The notes under the pieces: generated by a model | Told to the model about the DNA's origin: nothing | What the model saw: only the letters and a program-made list of their open reading frames with translations | The model's database searches: none | Position numbers and translations under genes: made by a program | In this document: positions 37,573 through 45,914 of the stretch, piece by piece | How positions within the stretch are numbered: the stretch's first letter is position 1 | Layout of the letters: every line of letters begins with the position of its first letter | Assembly (NCBI RefSeq): GCF_000372865.1 | Contig: NZ_KB889965.1 | Coordinates: 4,733,786-4,797,785, forward strand | Source of the DNA: Methylosarcina fibrata AML-C10 | GTDB taxonomy: Bacteria > Pseudomonadota > Gammaproteobacteria > Methylococcales > Methylomonadaceae | Reading direction: 5' to 3' | Length of the DNA stretch: 64,000 nucleotides

Positions 37573-39222
37573 ATGGCAGGAATTTTAGGAACGGCATTGA
37601 CAGGTCTGATGGCCTTTCAGCGTTCGCTGGATACCACCAGTCACAATATCGCCAACGTCAATACCGAAGGGTATAGCCGGCAACGGGTCGAATTAAGCGC
37701 ACGCAATGCGTATTATTCGACCGAAGGCTATGTCGGGCAGGGCGTTAACGTTGCCAACATTACTCGAAGCTACGATCAATTCGTTAACCAACAGTTGAAC
37801 GTCAGCACCTCGGCATATGCCGAATCGGACTGGCTTTCGGCAATGGCGTCGCAAGTGGATGCGATCGTCGCCGACAATGATTCAAGCCTGTCGGCTTCAT
37901 TGGACTCTTTTTTCAGCGCGGTCCATAACGTCGCCAACGACCCGGCTTCCGTTTCGGCACGGCAGGCGATGCTGGACAAGGCGGATTTTCTGGCGCAGCA
38001 ATTCAATACGCTGTCGTCTTATTTTGACGACTTCCGCGCTCAAACGAATGGACAAATGCAGGCGACGGTGGACGACATCAACTCGTATGCCCAAGCGATT
38101 GCCGATCTGAACGCCAGGATCGTCTCCGACACCGCCATGGCACCTGACGGGCAATTGCCCAATGATCTGCTCGATCAGCGCGATGCGCTGGTCACCAAGC
38201 TGGCCGAGAAAATAAACATTTCCGTGCTGAATCAGGACGACGGTTCGATCGGCATCATGATCGGCCAGGGCCAATCCCTGGTCCTGGGCGCGAACGCGTA
38301 TGAACTGTCGTTGCAGGGATCGAGTACGGATGAGACCTACAAGGACGTGCTTGTCAACGGTCAAAAGATAACCCAGCAAATTACCGGGGGCGAGCTTTCG
38401 GGACAAATCAAATTCCGGGATCAAGTTCTGGATCCGGCTCAACAGCAGTTAGGCATGCTGGCCGTAGGGTTGTCGATTCAGATCAATTCGGTGCATACCC
38501 AGGGATTCGATTTAAACGGCGACGTCGGCAAAGACCTGTTTGTATTAGGAAGTTCGTCGTCCGGCGTGCCGGTCATTGCCGATCCCAATTTTGCCGGTGG
38601 CGGCAGTGTTTCAGTCTCGTACGATCCGGCCAATACGGCAAATCTGAAACCCAGCGACTATCGATTGGATTACGACGGCGCCAGCTATACTCTGACCCGC
38701 CTGAGCGACAACAAGGCGATCGACATCTCGGGGTTTCCCGGCAGTGCCGTCAACGTCGAAGGCCTGACTCTCAACTTGACGGCGGCTCCGTCAGGCGCGT
38801 CAAGCTTCCTGATAAGACCTGCATTCGACGCGGCCGGAAAGCTGGATCTGGCTATTTCCGATCCGAAGGAAATTGCCGCGGCGAGCAGCGCGCTGACCAC
38901 GCCGGGAGACAATACCAAAGCTCTGGAACTGGCCAACCTGGGAACAAAGTCCGTGTTATCCGGCGGCCGTTCGACTTTCTCGGAAGCTTACGGGGAATTG
39001 ATCAACAAAGTGGGTGCTTCGACTCAATCGGCGGCTGCCAGCCGTTCGGCTCAGGAGGTCCTGCTCAATCAGGCCAGGCAAACACGGGAAAGTCTGGCCG
39101 GCGTCAATCTGGACGAAGAAGCGGCCAACCTGATCCGGTTTCAAAATGCCTATCAGGCTGCGGCCAAAGCCATCTCGGTTGCCAATTCATTATTTGATAC
39201 CATCATCAATGCCGTTCGGTAG
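37573..39222 (+). CDS. flgK: Hook-filament junction protein FlgK (HAP1)
   Basis: First junction protein between hook and filament, 549 residues, normal size. N-terminus SLDTTSHNIANVNTEGYSRQ and the C-terminal RFQNAYQAAAKAISVANSLF are the paired axial motifs. FlgK needs the FlgN chaperone, encoded at 15733-16233. The gene follows flgJ by 37 bp; I saw no separate sigma-28 promoter there. Confidence 0.97.
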   Translation: MAGILGTALTGLMAFQRSLDTTSHNIANVNTEGYSRQRVELSARNAYYSTEGYVGQGVNVANITRSYDQFVNQQLNVSTSAYAESDWLSAMASQVDAIVADNDSSLSASLDSFFSAVHNVANDPASVSARQAMLDKADFLAQQFNTLSSYFDDFRAQTNGQMQATVDDINSYAQAIADLNARIVSDTAMAPDGQLPNDLLDQRDALVTKLAEKINISVLNQDDGSIGIMIGQGQSLVLGANAYELSLQGSSTDETYKDVLVNGQKITQQITGGELSGQIKFRDQVLDPAQQQLGMLAVGLSIQINSVHTQGFDLNGDVGKDLFVLGSSSSGVPVIADPNFAGGGSVSVSYDPANTANLKPSDYRLDYDGASYTLTRLSDNKAIDISGFPGSAVNVEGLTLNLTAAPSGASSFLIRPAFDAAGKLDLAISDPKEIAAASSALTTPGDNTKALELANLGTKSVLSGGRSTFSEAYGELINKVGASTQSAAASRSAQEVLLNQARQTRESLAGVNLDEEAANLIRFQNAYQAAAKAISVANSLFDTIINAVR

Positions 39223-39231
39223 GAGACTGTC

Positions 39232-40164
39232 ATGCGAATTTCGACTTCATGGGCGCAACAACTGGGTTTAAATGCCATGCTCGATCAGCAGGCCAGATTG
39301 AGCAAGACCCAAATGCAGTTAGCCAGCGGCAAAAAGATCCTGACCCCCTCTGACGACCCGGTAGGGGCGGCTCGTCTCGTTGATCTTGACCATCGCATCA
39401 AGCAGACGGAGCAATACCAAAGCAATCTCGAATCGGCCAGACAACGGCTTTCGCTTCAGGAAGGCGTGCTGCAGAATGCGGTCGACGTCCTGCAGCAGGT
39501 GACCGAATTGGGCATGCAGGGCTTGAACGGCACCAATACGCCGAGCGACAGAAATTCCATCGCTATCGAAATGGAAGGGCTACGGGATCATCTCCTTAAG
39601 CTGGCCAATACCCAGAATGCCAACGGAGAATATATCTTTGCCGGTTTCAAGAGCAAGACGCCTCCTTTCACTCAAATTGCGGCTCCCGGCGGAGGGTTTT
39701 CCTATGATGGGGATTCCGGTCAGCGAAACATTCAAGTCGGGATGGAGCGAACGATTGCCGACGGCAATCCCGGCGACAGCGTTTTCGGAATGCCGGCGGG
39801 CACCCCGCCGGCTTCGGGACCGTCGCCTGGCCTGGAGAACGTCTTCGAGGCCATCGATAAATTCGTTTCGGATTTGAAAAATAACGATCCCCAGTCGTCG
39901 TCGCTGGACGATATTTCCCATGCCATGGATAGAATCATCAACGTGCAGTCGTCCACCGGCATAAGACTAAGCATTCTGGATCAGCAGGAAATGGCGAATT
40001 CCGATGATGCCCTCCACGCCGAAACGGTGCGTTCCGGCATAGAAGACATCGATTATGCCGAAGCGATCAGCCGGTTTAATGCTCAAACTTTAGCGCTGCA
40101 AGCGGCTCAGCAGACTTTTGCTCAAACGCAGAGATTATCGTTGTTTAATTTTATTAGTGGCTGA
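39232..40164 (+). CDS. flgL: Hook-filament junction protein FlgL (HAP3)
   Basis: Second junction protein, 310 residues. N-terminus is flagellin-like (LSKTQMQLASGKKILTPSDD) and the middle has NANGEYIFAGFKSKTPPFT. The C-terminus DYAEAISRFNAQTLALQAAQ matches the flagellin axial helix. It ends the flgB-flgL operon, with a 163-bp gap before the next gene. Confidence 0.96.
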   Translation: MRISTSWAQQLGLNAMLDQQARLSKTQMQLASGKKILTPSDDPVGAARLVDLDHRIKQTEQYQSNLESARQRLSLQEGVLQNAVDVLQQVTELGMQGLNGTNTPSDRNSIAIEMEGLRDHLLKLANTQNANGEYIFAGFKSKTPPFTQIAAPGGGFSYDGDSGQRNIQVGMERTIADGNPGDSVFGMPAGTPPASGPSPGLENVFEAIDKFVSDLKNNDPQSSSLDDISHAMDRIINVQSSTGIRLSILDQQEMANSDDALHAETVRSGIEDIDYAEAISRFNAQTLALQAAQQTFAQTQRLSLFNFISG

Positions 40165-40327
40165 AATACGGTAAGAAATGCCTGGAATCAATTCTTATTG
40201 AAGGTTTCTTTCGAGAGACCGATTCAATCGTTGTCCGGGTTTATTTGGAAAAATGAATTTCTTTTCCTAATGCGTTTTCTTAAGCTTTGCCGCTAGTTAA
40301 TAAAAAAGGTCGGAACTGATTTTTCGA

Positions 40328-41611
40328 TTGGCCAATTTGAAATATGAAACAGACTTAATGTTGAACTCGGGCCCGGAAATGGAACAAGAATGCCTTCTCG
40401 AAATCGTTCAGATTGGACGGCAGCCGATCCTTGATCGTAATCAACAAACCTTTGGCTATGAGTTGCTTTACAGATACAACAATAAAGGAGCCGGGGAAGA
40501 CGCCATCGATGGGGATTTAATAACTGCGCGGACGCTGCTTTTTACATTTCTGGAATTCGGCGTGAAACACTTGGTGGGCGATCACCGGGCGTTTGTAAAT
40601 CTTACCAAGCAATTTTTTACTGACATGCATATTCCGATGCTGGATAAGGAACGGTTTGTGTTGGAGGTTTTGGAAAATATTCAAATCGATTCTGAACTTG
40701 TGAATGGGGTTCGGAAACTGCACAAGAACGGTTTTTGTATTGCATTGGATGATTATAGGTTTGAGTCTCACTGGGAACCCTTATTACCCTGTTGCTCTAT
40801 AATTAAAGTAGACATTCAGGGATTAAATCTCGCTTCATTTGCTGAAGAGATCTCCGGATTAAAGGCGAAAGGATTGGTGCTGCTTGCCGAAAAGGTTGAA
40901 ACGCACGCCGAGTATGAAATGGCTTTTGAGCTGGGTTTTGATCTTTTTCAGGGTTATTTTTTTGCAAAACCGCAAATTTTAAGCACTAGGCTGTTACAAA
41001 CTAATCAGACTCTTCTGTTAAAGGTGATTTCCCGCATTAATGATCCCACCGTAGATCTTGATGAACTGGCCAAGCTGATTTCTTTGGATCCGAAACTCAG
41101 TTTCAAGGTATTAAGATTCATCAACTCGGCTTCTCTTGGTTTTACAAAAAGGATTAGTTCCATTCAACAAGCCGTCATGTATATCGGCTTGAAAAAACTG
41201 AGGGCATGGGCAAGCCTGTTTATTATGTCGGAAATGCAGAGTAAAAATTCCGAATTATTGAAAACCGGGCTGATAAGGGCAGAAATGTGCTATTTCATAA
41301 GCCGAGAGCTTGCCATCGATGATCCGGAGAGTGCTTATACAGTTGGACTGCTTTCCATTCTTGATGCCTTGCTAAATCGACCCTTGGATGAATTAGTCAA
41401 AGACATGCCACTGCCTGTTGAAATGACTCAAGCGCTTATTGAACGCACCGGGAAATACAGCATTGGCTTAAATTGCGTATTGGCTCTTGAACAAGGCCGG
41501 CCCCCGGAGGCATGCGAAGAATGGGTGACGCCGGACAAAGTGATAACCAATTATGTGAAAGCTATTGCCAATACCGAGAATATCCTGAATGAACTTGGCG
41601 GTTTACATTAA
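40328..41611 (+). CDS. EAL-HDOD signalling protein, YuxH type with degenerate EAL
   Basis: The 427-residue protein joins an N-terminal EAL-like domain (about 30-225) to a C-terminal HDOD domain (about 225-410). IGRQPILDRNQQTFGYELLY is the usual YuxH opening, with ELL in place of the catalytic EAL; the later metal-binding positions also look unconserved, so c-di-GMP hydrolysis is unlikely. HDOD is visible in AKLISLDPKLSFKVLRFINS. The TTG at 40328 is my start for the open frame; ATG 40358 or 40379 are possible and the last fits the family N-terminus well. Between flgL and motA, a motility signalling role is plausible. Confidence 0.87.
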   Translation: MANLKYETDLMLNSGPEMEQECLLEIVQIGRQPILDRNQQTFGYELLYRYNNKGAGEDAIDGDLITARTLLFTFLEFGVKHLVGDHRAFVNLTKQFFTDMHIPMLDKERFVLEVLENIQIDSELVNGVRKLHKNGFCIALDDYRFESHWEPLLPCCSIIKVDIQGLNLASFAEEISGLKAKGLVLLAEKVETHAEYEMAFELGFDLFQGYFFAKPQILSTRLLQTNQTLLLKVISRINDPTVDLDELAKLISLDPKLSFKVLRFINSASLGFTKRISSIQQAVMYIGLKKLRAWASLFIMSEMQSKNSELLKTGLIRAEMCYFISRELAIDDPESAYTVGLLSILDALLNRPLDELVKDMPLPVEMTQALIERTGKYSIGLNCVLALEQGRPPEACEEWVTPDKVITNYVKAIANTENILNELGGLH

Positions 41612-41877
41612 TATTTTTGCAGGAACCGATTATTTCCTGAATTAAATCCTGAGCCTAACGGACTTACTGGAAATTGCAATCAGAAAGTGCAAAAAGTTCA
41701 CGATAAGTCTTTTCGTCGGCGACGTGCTTCGGTTTCAGCGGGGCGGTCGACTATTAACAAATAGATGTTTGGTTGCAATGATCCGTAGGCTTTGCAAATT
41801 CTTCCAGGAGTTTGGCTTATACAGAAAGGTTGCTTGTTCACAAATTTTTCTTCACTAATTCTTAAAGAGAAAATTGC

Positions 41878-42741
41878 ATGTTCGTCATTATTGGTTACAT
41901 CGTGGTTGTGGGCGCTCTTCTGGGCGGCTATCTGGGAGCGGGCGGGCACATAGGCGTACTGGTGCAGCCGTTCGAATTCCTGATTATCTTCGGAGGAGCG
42001 GTCGGAGCCTTCATCGTTTCGAACAGCCCGAAGATCCTGAAAGCGACCATGGGCGCACTGGGCAGCGCCTTCAAAGGCACCAAGTACACTAAAGAGTTTT
42101 ATCTCGAAACCCTGACCCTGCTGAACAATATTTTCATCAAGATAAGGCAGCAGGGACTGCTGGCCATCGAAAGCGATATCGACAGCCCGAATGAAAGCCC
42201 TATTTTCAGCGCCGCCCCCAACGTAATGGCGGATCACCATGCCATGGAGTTCCTCACTGATTATCTTCGGCTGATGGTGGCCGGCAATTTCGACGTCCAT
42301 CAAATGGACAATCTGATGGACCTCGACATAGAAACCCATCACGAAGAAGAACACTTGCCGATCGGAGCGCTCTCCCGGCTGGCGGACGGTTTGCCGGCTT
42401 TCGGGATTATCGCGGCCGTTATGGGCGTGGTTCATACCATGGGATCGGTGGGTAAACCTCCGGCCGAGCTGGGCCAACTGATCGGCGCGGCTCTGGTCGG
42501 CACTTTTCTGGGAATTCTACTTTCCTACGGTTTCATCGGTCCCCTGGCCGGCCTTCTGGAGCAGAAACTGGGAGAGTCGACCAAATACTATCAGAGTATA
42601 AAAGCCGGGCTGATCGCCTCCATGAACGGCTACGCGCCGCCGGTGGCCGTGGAGTTTGCCCGCAAAGTCATGTTTTCGACCGAGCGTCCTCCTTTTGCGG
42701 AGCTTGAAGAACACCTGAAAAATAATAAAGCTACCGGTTAA
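41878..42741 (+). CDS. motA: Flagellar stator protein MotA
   Basis: Inner-membrane stator subunit with four transmembrane helices, 287 residues. The cytoplasmic loop has the conserved IRQQGLLAIESDI with the Arg and Glu that act on FliG. The proline-containing helices contain GLPAFGIIAAVMGVVHTMG and GTFLGILLSYGFIGPLAGLL. It forms the proton channel with MotB, encoded 18 bp downstream. I found no sigma-28 or sigma-54 element in the 266 bp upstream. Confidence 0.97.
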   Translation: MFVIIGYIVVVGALLGGYLGAGGHIGVLVQPFEFLIIFGGAVGAFIVSNSPKILKATMGALGSAFKGTKYTKEFYLETLTLLNNIFIKIRQQGLLAIESDIDSPNESPIFSAAPNVMADHHAMEFLTDYLRLMVAGNFDVHQMDNLMDLDIETHHEEEHLPIGALSRLADGLPAFGIIAAVMGVVHTMGSVGKPPAELGQLIGAALVGTFLGILLSYGFIGPLAGLLEQKLGESTKYYQSIKAGLIASMNGYAPPVAVEFARKVMFSTERPPFAELEEHLKNNKATG

Positions 42742-42759
42742 GCGAGCCAAGAGGCCGAC

Positions 42760-43725
42760 ATGAGCGAAAACAAACCCGTTATCATCAAAAAAATTAAAAA
42801 AGGCGGTCATGGGCATCATGGCGGCGCCTGGAAATTGGCTTACGCCGATTTCGTCACGGCGATGATGGCGTTTTTCCTGCTGATGTGGCTGTTGGGGACG
42901 ACGGAGCCTTCGATCCGCCAGGGTATTGCCGATTATTTTACCGATCCGTGGCGGCCGTCTCTTGCCGGCGGCGCGAACACGGGCGACGCCACCAGTCTCA
43001 TTCAGGGAGGCGGGCAGGACGTAACCCAATCCGAAGGGCAGGTCAAATTGACCAACGAAGGCAAGCAGCAGACCGTTGCCGACGCCAGCGATAACGATAC
43101 CGATGAAGAGGCGGAACGGCTCGACATCAACCATCTAAAAAAACTGAAGGAAAAAATCGATAACTTGATCGAAACCAATCCTCTTCTGAATCAGTTCAAG
43201 AGCCAACTGAAGATCGATTTTACCACTGAAGGACTACGGATTCAGATCATCGATAAGGAGAAAAAAGCCATGTTCAACACCGCCAGCGCCCGGATGGAGC
43301 CTTACGCTGCGCAGATCCTCGACCAATTGGCACCGGTCATCAATGAACTGCCGAACCGGATCAGCGTTTCAGGCCATACCGACAGCGTGCCGTTTCCCGG
43401 CAACGGCGAAGGCTATACCAACTGGGAACTCTCCGCCGATCGGTCCAATGCGGCCCGGAAAGAATTGGTGCGGGGCGGCTTGAAGGACGAGAAAATCATT
43501 CGCGTGGTAGGGCTCGCTTCCAGCGTGCATTTGGACAGGGACGATCCCTACAATCCAATGAATCGGCGCATTTCGATCATCGTATTGAACAAAAAAACCG
43601 AAGAGGGCATCGTCAATAGCGCCAATCTGGATGATTTCACCGAGGATTTGTTAAAAAAGAATACGCCGCCGGCGGCCGAACCGATTAAAGCGGACGCAGC
43701 CATGCCGGTATCGGTTAAACAATAG
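42760..43725 (+). CDS. motB: Flagellar stator protein MotB
   Basis: Stator subunit with one transmembrane helix and a periplasmic OmpA-like peptidoglycan-binding domain, 321 residues. The channel Asp is residue 30 in WKLAYADFVTAMMAFFLLMW. The plug and linker are charged (about 75-140). The OmpA-like domain is visible as VSGHTDSVPFPGN followed by NWELSADRSNAARKELVRGG. This Asp and the short hydrophobic helix are those of proton-driven MotB, not obviously of the sodium-driven PomB. Confidence 0.97.
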   Translation: MSENKPVIIKKIKKGGHGHHGGAWKLAYADFVTAMMAFFLLMWLLGTTEPSIRQGIADYFTDPWRPSLAGGANTGDATSLIQGGGQDVTQSEGQVKLTNEGKQQTVADASDNDTDEEAERLDINHLKKLKEKIDNLIETNPLLNQFKSQLKIDFTTEGLRIQIIDKEKKAMFNTASARMEPYAAQILDQLAPVINELPNRISVSGHTDSVPFPGNGEGYTNWELSADRSNAARKELVRGGLKDEKIIRVVGLASSVHLDRDDPYNPMNRRISIIVLNKKTEEGIVNSANLDDFTEDLLKKNTPPAAEPIKADAAMPVSVKQ

Positions 43726-43733
43726 CTGGTTTC

Positions 43734-44483
43734 ATGCGGGCATCCGTTGCGTGCAAGGCTTTGCTGGCTCAGACAGGTGCCTTCTTGTTGGCGTTTCTGG
43801 CCTTCAAGGCCGGCCCGTTACTCGGTTTGGCTCCGGGTCCGTTATTCCTTGTCGCTCTCCAGAGTGCTTTTGCCATCTTTTTGAGCGGACTTCTTCGTCT
43901 GCCGTGGTGGTGGCTGATCATTCAGGGCCTGTTCCTTCCCGCCGTTTTGTTTACCTTGAGCCTGAAAATGCCACCGGTATTTTTTCTGGTAGCCTTTATT
44001 CTGCTCTGCCTGTTCTATTCGAGCAATATCCGGGAAAGAGTTCCCCTGTATCTGTCCAACGAGACGACCGGCCAGGCATTGGAAGAATTGTTGCCGAAAC
44101 AGCCTAGTTTCAACTTTCTCGATTTGGGCAGTGGCCCGGGCGGCTTGGTGACCTATCTGGCCAAGCGAAATTCATTCGGTACGTTTCATGGGGTTGAATC
44201 GGCGCCGGCCTTATTTCTGATCAGTTGGCTCAGGCTAAGGAAAACATTCAACGCCAACGTCCGCTACGGCAATTTGTGGCGGGAAAATCTGGAATCCTAC
44301 GACGTCGTCTATGCTTTTCTTTCCCCGGCCGCCATGCCCGAATTGTGGCGAAAGGCTAAAAAAGAAATGCGCCGGGGCTCGCTGTTCGTCAGCAATTCGT
44401 TTGCCGTTCCCGGCGAAAAACCGGCACGGACCCTGCGGTTAAAAGATGCGCGGCGAACCCGTCTGATGATCTGGAAAATGTAA
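43734..44483 (+). CDS. Membrane-anchored class I SAM-dependent methyltransferase
   Basis: The 249-residue protein starts with about four hydrophobic helices (residues 8-97), followed by a cytosolic class I methyltransferase domain. The SAM-binding glycine motif DLGSGPGG is at 130-137, and the acidic end of the second strand is FHGVESAP. YDVVYAFLSPAAMPELW contains the post-IV region. It begins 9 bp after motB and is probably co-transcribed with motAB. The target (a lipid, quinone or membrane protein) is unknown. Confidence 0.75.
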   Translation: MRASVACKALLAQTGAFLLAFLAFKAGPLLGLAPGPLFLVALQSAFAIFLSGLLRLPWWWLIIQGLFLPAVLFTLSLKMPPVFFLVAFILLCLFYSSNIRERVPLYLSNETTGQALEELLPKQPSFNFLDLGSGPGGLVTYLAKRNSFGTFHGVESAPALFLISWLRLRKTFNANVRYGNLWRENLESYDVVYAFLSPAAMPELWRKAKKEMRRGSLFVSNSFAVPGEKPARTLRLKDARRTRLMIWKM

Positions 44484-44638
44484 AGAGATCCCGGCTGCCG
44501 TTCCGGAAAACGATCACACTTCAAACAAACCGGAGATCAACAACAAAACGCCGCGTGATTTTCCATACACCAGATTTATAGCTTCGGGAAGATATCGGAT
44601 GGAGTTATTGAAGAGTAACTCTTTTAGGTGGTACTGAG

Positions 44639-44668
44639 TTACCCCCAATGTTACCCCAACTTACCCCC
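44639..44668. repeat. Short direct repeats of TTACCCC near the tRNA pair
   Basis: Three copies at 44639-44646, 44651-44657 and 44661-44668 are spaced 12 and 10 bp apart. They lie about 105 bp from the 3' end of tRNA-Cys. The 289-bp gap 44484-44772 holds no gene. Such G-rich arms occur next to integrase genes of tRNA-targeting islands, so these may be a relic of an attachment region. No integrase is present, and the reading stays tentative. Confidence 0.35.
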
Positions 44669-44710
44669 GATTTCCAGCGTACTTAGTTGCACTTCGTTGG
44701 ACAATAAAAA

Positions 44711-44737
44711 AACCGCTAAGCCTTGAAACTTGCGGGT
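44711..44737 (-). terminator. Possible terminator after tRNA-Cys
   Basis: On the minus strand, CCGCAAG and CTTAGCGG can pair across a short loop with one bulge and are followed by a T-run (complement of the A-run at 44704-44712). It lies 36 bp after the 3' end of tRNA-Cys. Confidence 0.5.
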
Positions 44738-44772
44738 TTTAGAATCTCGTTGAATCAGTTTGAACTCACCGA

Positions 44773-44846
44773 TGGAGGCTGCGACCGGAATCGAACCGGT
44801 ATAGACGGCTTTGCAGGCCGCTGCATAACCATTTTGCTACGCAGCC
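44773..44846 (-). tRNA. tRNA-Cys (GCA)
   Basis: Folds into a full cloverleaf of 74 nt on the minus strand. The acceptor stem pairs GGCTGCG with CGCAGCC. The anticodon loop is CTGCAAA, with anticodon GCA, and the T-arm loop is TTCGATT. The CCA end is encoded in the DNA (complement at 44773-44775). Confidence 0.97.
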
Positions 44847-44860
44847 ATGGCGATTAAATG

Positions 44861-44886
44861 AAAAAGCCGCGAATATCGCGGCTTTT
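44861..44886 (-). terminator. Intrinsic terminator between tRNA-Gly and tRNA-Cys
   Basis: On the minus strand, AAAAGCCGCG pairs with CGCGGCTTTT across a short loop, and the right arm runs into a T-run. It is 10 bp after the 3' end of tRNA-Gly and 14 bp before the 5' end of tRNA-Cys. It may reduce read-through, or be bypassed or processed in a joint transcript. Confidence 0.75.
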
Positions 44887-44896
44887 ATTGATAATT

Positions 44897-44971
44897 TGGA
44901 GCGGGAAACGAGATTCGAACTCGCGACCCCAACCTTGGCAAGGTTGTGCTCTACCACTGAGCTATTCCCGC
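44897..44971 (-). tRNA. tRNA-Gly (GCC)
   Basis: Full cloverleaf of 75 nt on the minus strand. The acceptor stem pairs GCGGGAA with TTCCCGC. The anticodon loop is TTGCCAA (anticodon GCC), and the T loop is TTCGAAT. CCA is encoded in the DNA. It is 50 bp upstream of tRNA-Cys on the same strand. Confidence 0.97.
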
Positions 44972-45026
44972 GCTTCAATTTATTCGGCTATTATAAGGCT
45001 TTTTTTTGAGCTGTCAAACAATATCT

Positions 45027-45548
45027 TTATTGAATATCGATCGCTAAAGCCCAGCCCGTTTTGCCTTTGCATTCGCCTTCTTCGACAGAGACTTCGGCAA
45101 AGGTATTTTCGGTTCCGAAAGCATCCTGCAATTTCAGAACCTTAACCGGCGTTCCCTGTGCGAAATGCTGGCAGGTACCGGTTCTGTCGGCTTCTTCGGT
45201 ATCGTCATAGGCAGCCAGGGTGCCGGGAGCGGAGACTAACCGGATGGTAGCTGAAGGGTCGTAAGTATTCACGCTTTTCAACACATAGCGTTGGCCAACC
45301 TGAAGATTTTTAATGGTAGGACCGGTAGGCTGGCTGGGTGCTCCGCTTTCTCCGCCGCTGAATAGGCCTATTACCAGCAAAAGAGCGATACCTCCAACCG
45401 CACCAAAAAATACCTTTGGATTTTTTTCTTTTAAACTTAATGCGGAAGATATTAAATTGCCGGCAATATTTTTTGCTGATTCTACCGATTTTTTAGTACT
45501 TTCTTCTATCTTGGCGTTTTCTTCTTTTTTAGCGTTTTCTTCACTCAT
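45027..45548 (-). CDS. Uncharacterised single-pass membrane protein
   Basis: The 173-residue protein starts with a charged Lys/Glu-rich segment (1-45) of repeated EENAKKEENAKIEE type. One transmembrane helix follows (about 48-66, VFFGAVGGIALLLVIGLF), then a periplasmic region of about 105 residues. That region contains VGQRYVLKSVNTYDP and TPVKVLKLQDAFG, spaced like strands of an SH3-like barrel, and two Cys (TCQHF and GECKG). A GAGGATGAG ribosome site precedes the ATG. I do not recognise the family. Confidence 0.65.
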   Translation of the reverse strand: MSEENAKKEENAKIEESTKKSVESAKNIAGNLISSALSLKEKNPKVFFGAVGGIALLLVIGLFSGGESGAPSQPTGPTIKNLQVGQRYVLKSVNTYDPSATIRLVSAPGTLAAYDDTEEADRTGTCQHFAQGTPVKVLKLQDAFGTENTFAEVSVEEGECKGKTGWALAIDIQ

Positions 45549-45914
45549 TTCTCATCCTCACGATTTTTGTAATTTTATTTATATCTTTATAAGTGCACTT
45601 CAAACCCGGCGGTTCACGTCCGTTTTCTTTCATGTTCTATATCCATGACATGAGTCTGGATTGCCCGATTTTAATGCAAAATAGACTTACGAGCCCACGC
45701 CCCTTATCATCATTAGTTTGCCAAAATTAGGCCTGACAGACAAACGAACGGGTGATATTTTTTTAAGTAGACGTTCCCTTTTGAAGGTTTTTCATGGAAA
45801 ACAAAAGCTCTTTTATTCCCATTAACGTCTACTTAATTGAACAACTTACCACGATGAAAAAACTTTTCAAGTGCTTTATGCGTTGTTTTGTTAATTCGGG
45901 CAGAGTCCGGGGAA
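45549..45914. other. Intergenic region with a 13-bp inverted repeat
   Basis: This 366-bp region lies between the start of the 173-residue protein gene and the end of the 525-residue protein gene. No gene is supported. Its main feature is the nested inverted repeat at 45763-45836. Confidence 0.5.
45763..45836. repeat. 13-bp inverted repeat enclosing a second stem
   Basis: TTAAGTAGACGTT (45763-45775) and AACGTCTACTTAA (45824-45836) are perfect inverted copies 48 bp apart. Between them CTTTTG/CAAAAG and GTTTT/AAAAC can form inner stems. It may be a small non-autonomous mobile element, an RNA with a long stem, or a dimeric protein site. Confidence 0.6.

Noticed and set aside
41612-41877. Sigma-28 or sigma-54 promoter for motA
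   Set aside because: I looked for GG-N10-GC and TAAAG-N11-GCCGAT patterns and found only poor matches.
44766-44978. Minus-strand 70-codon frame starting MKRGNSSVVEH
   Set aside because: This is translation across the two tRNA genes, a common false call.
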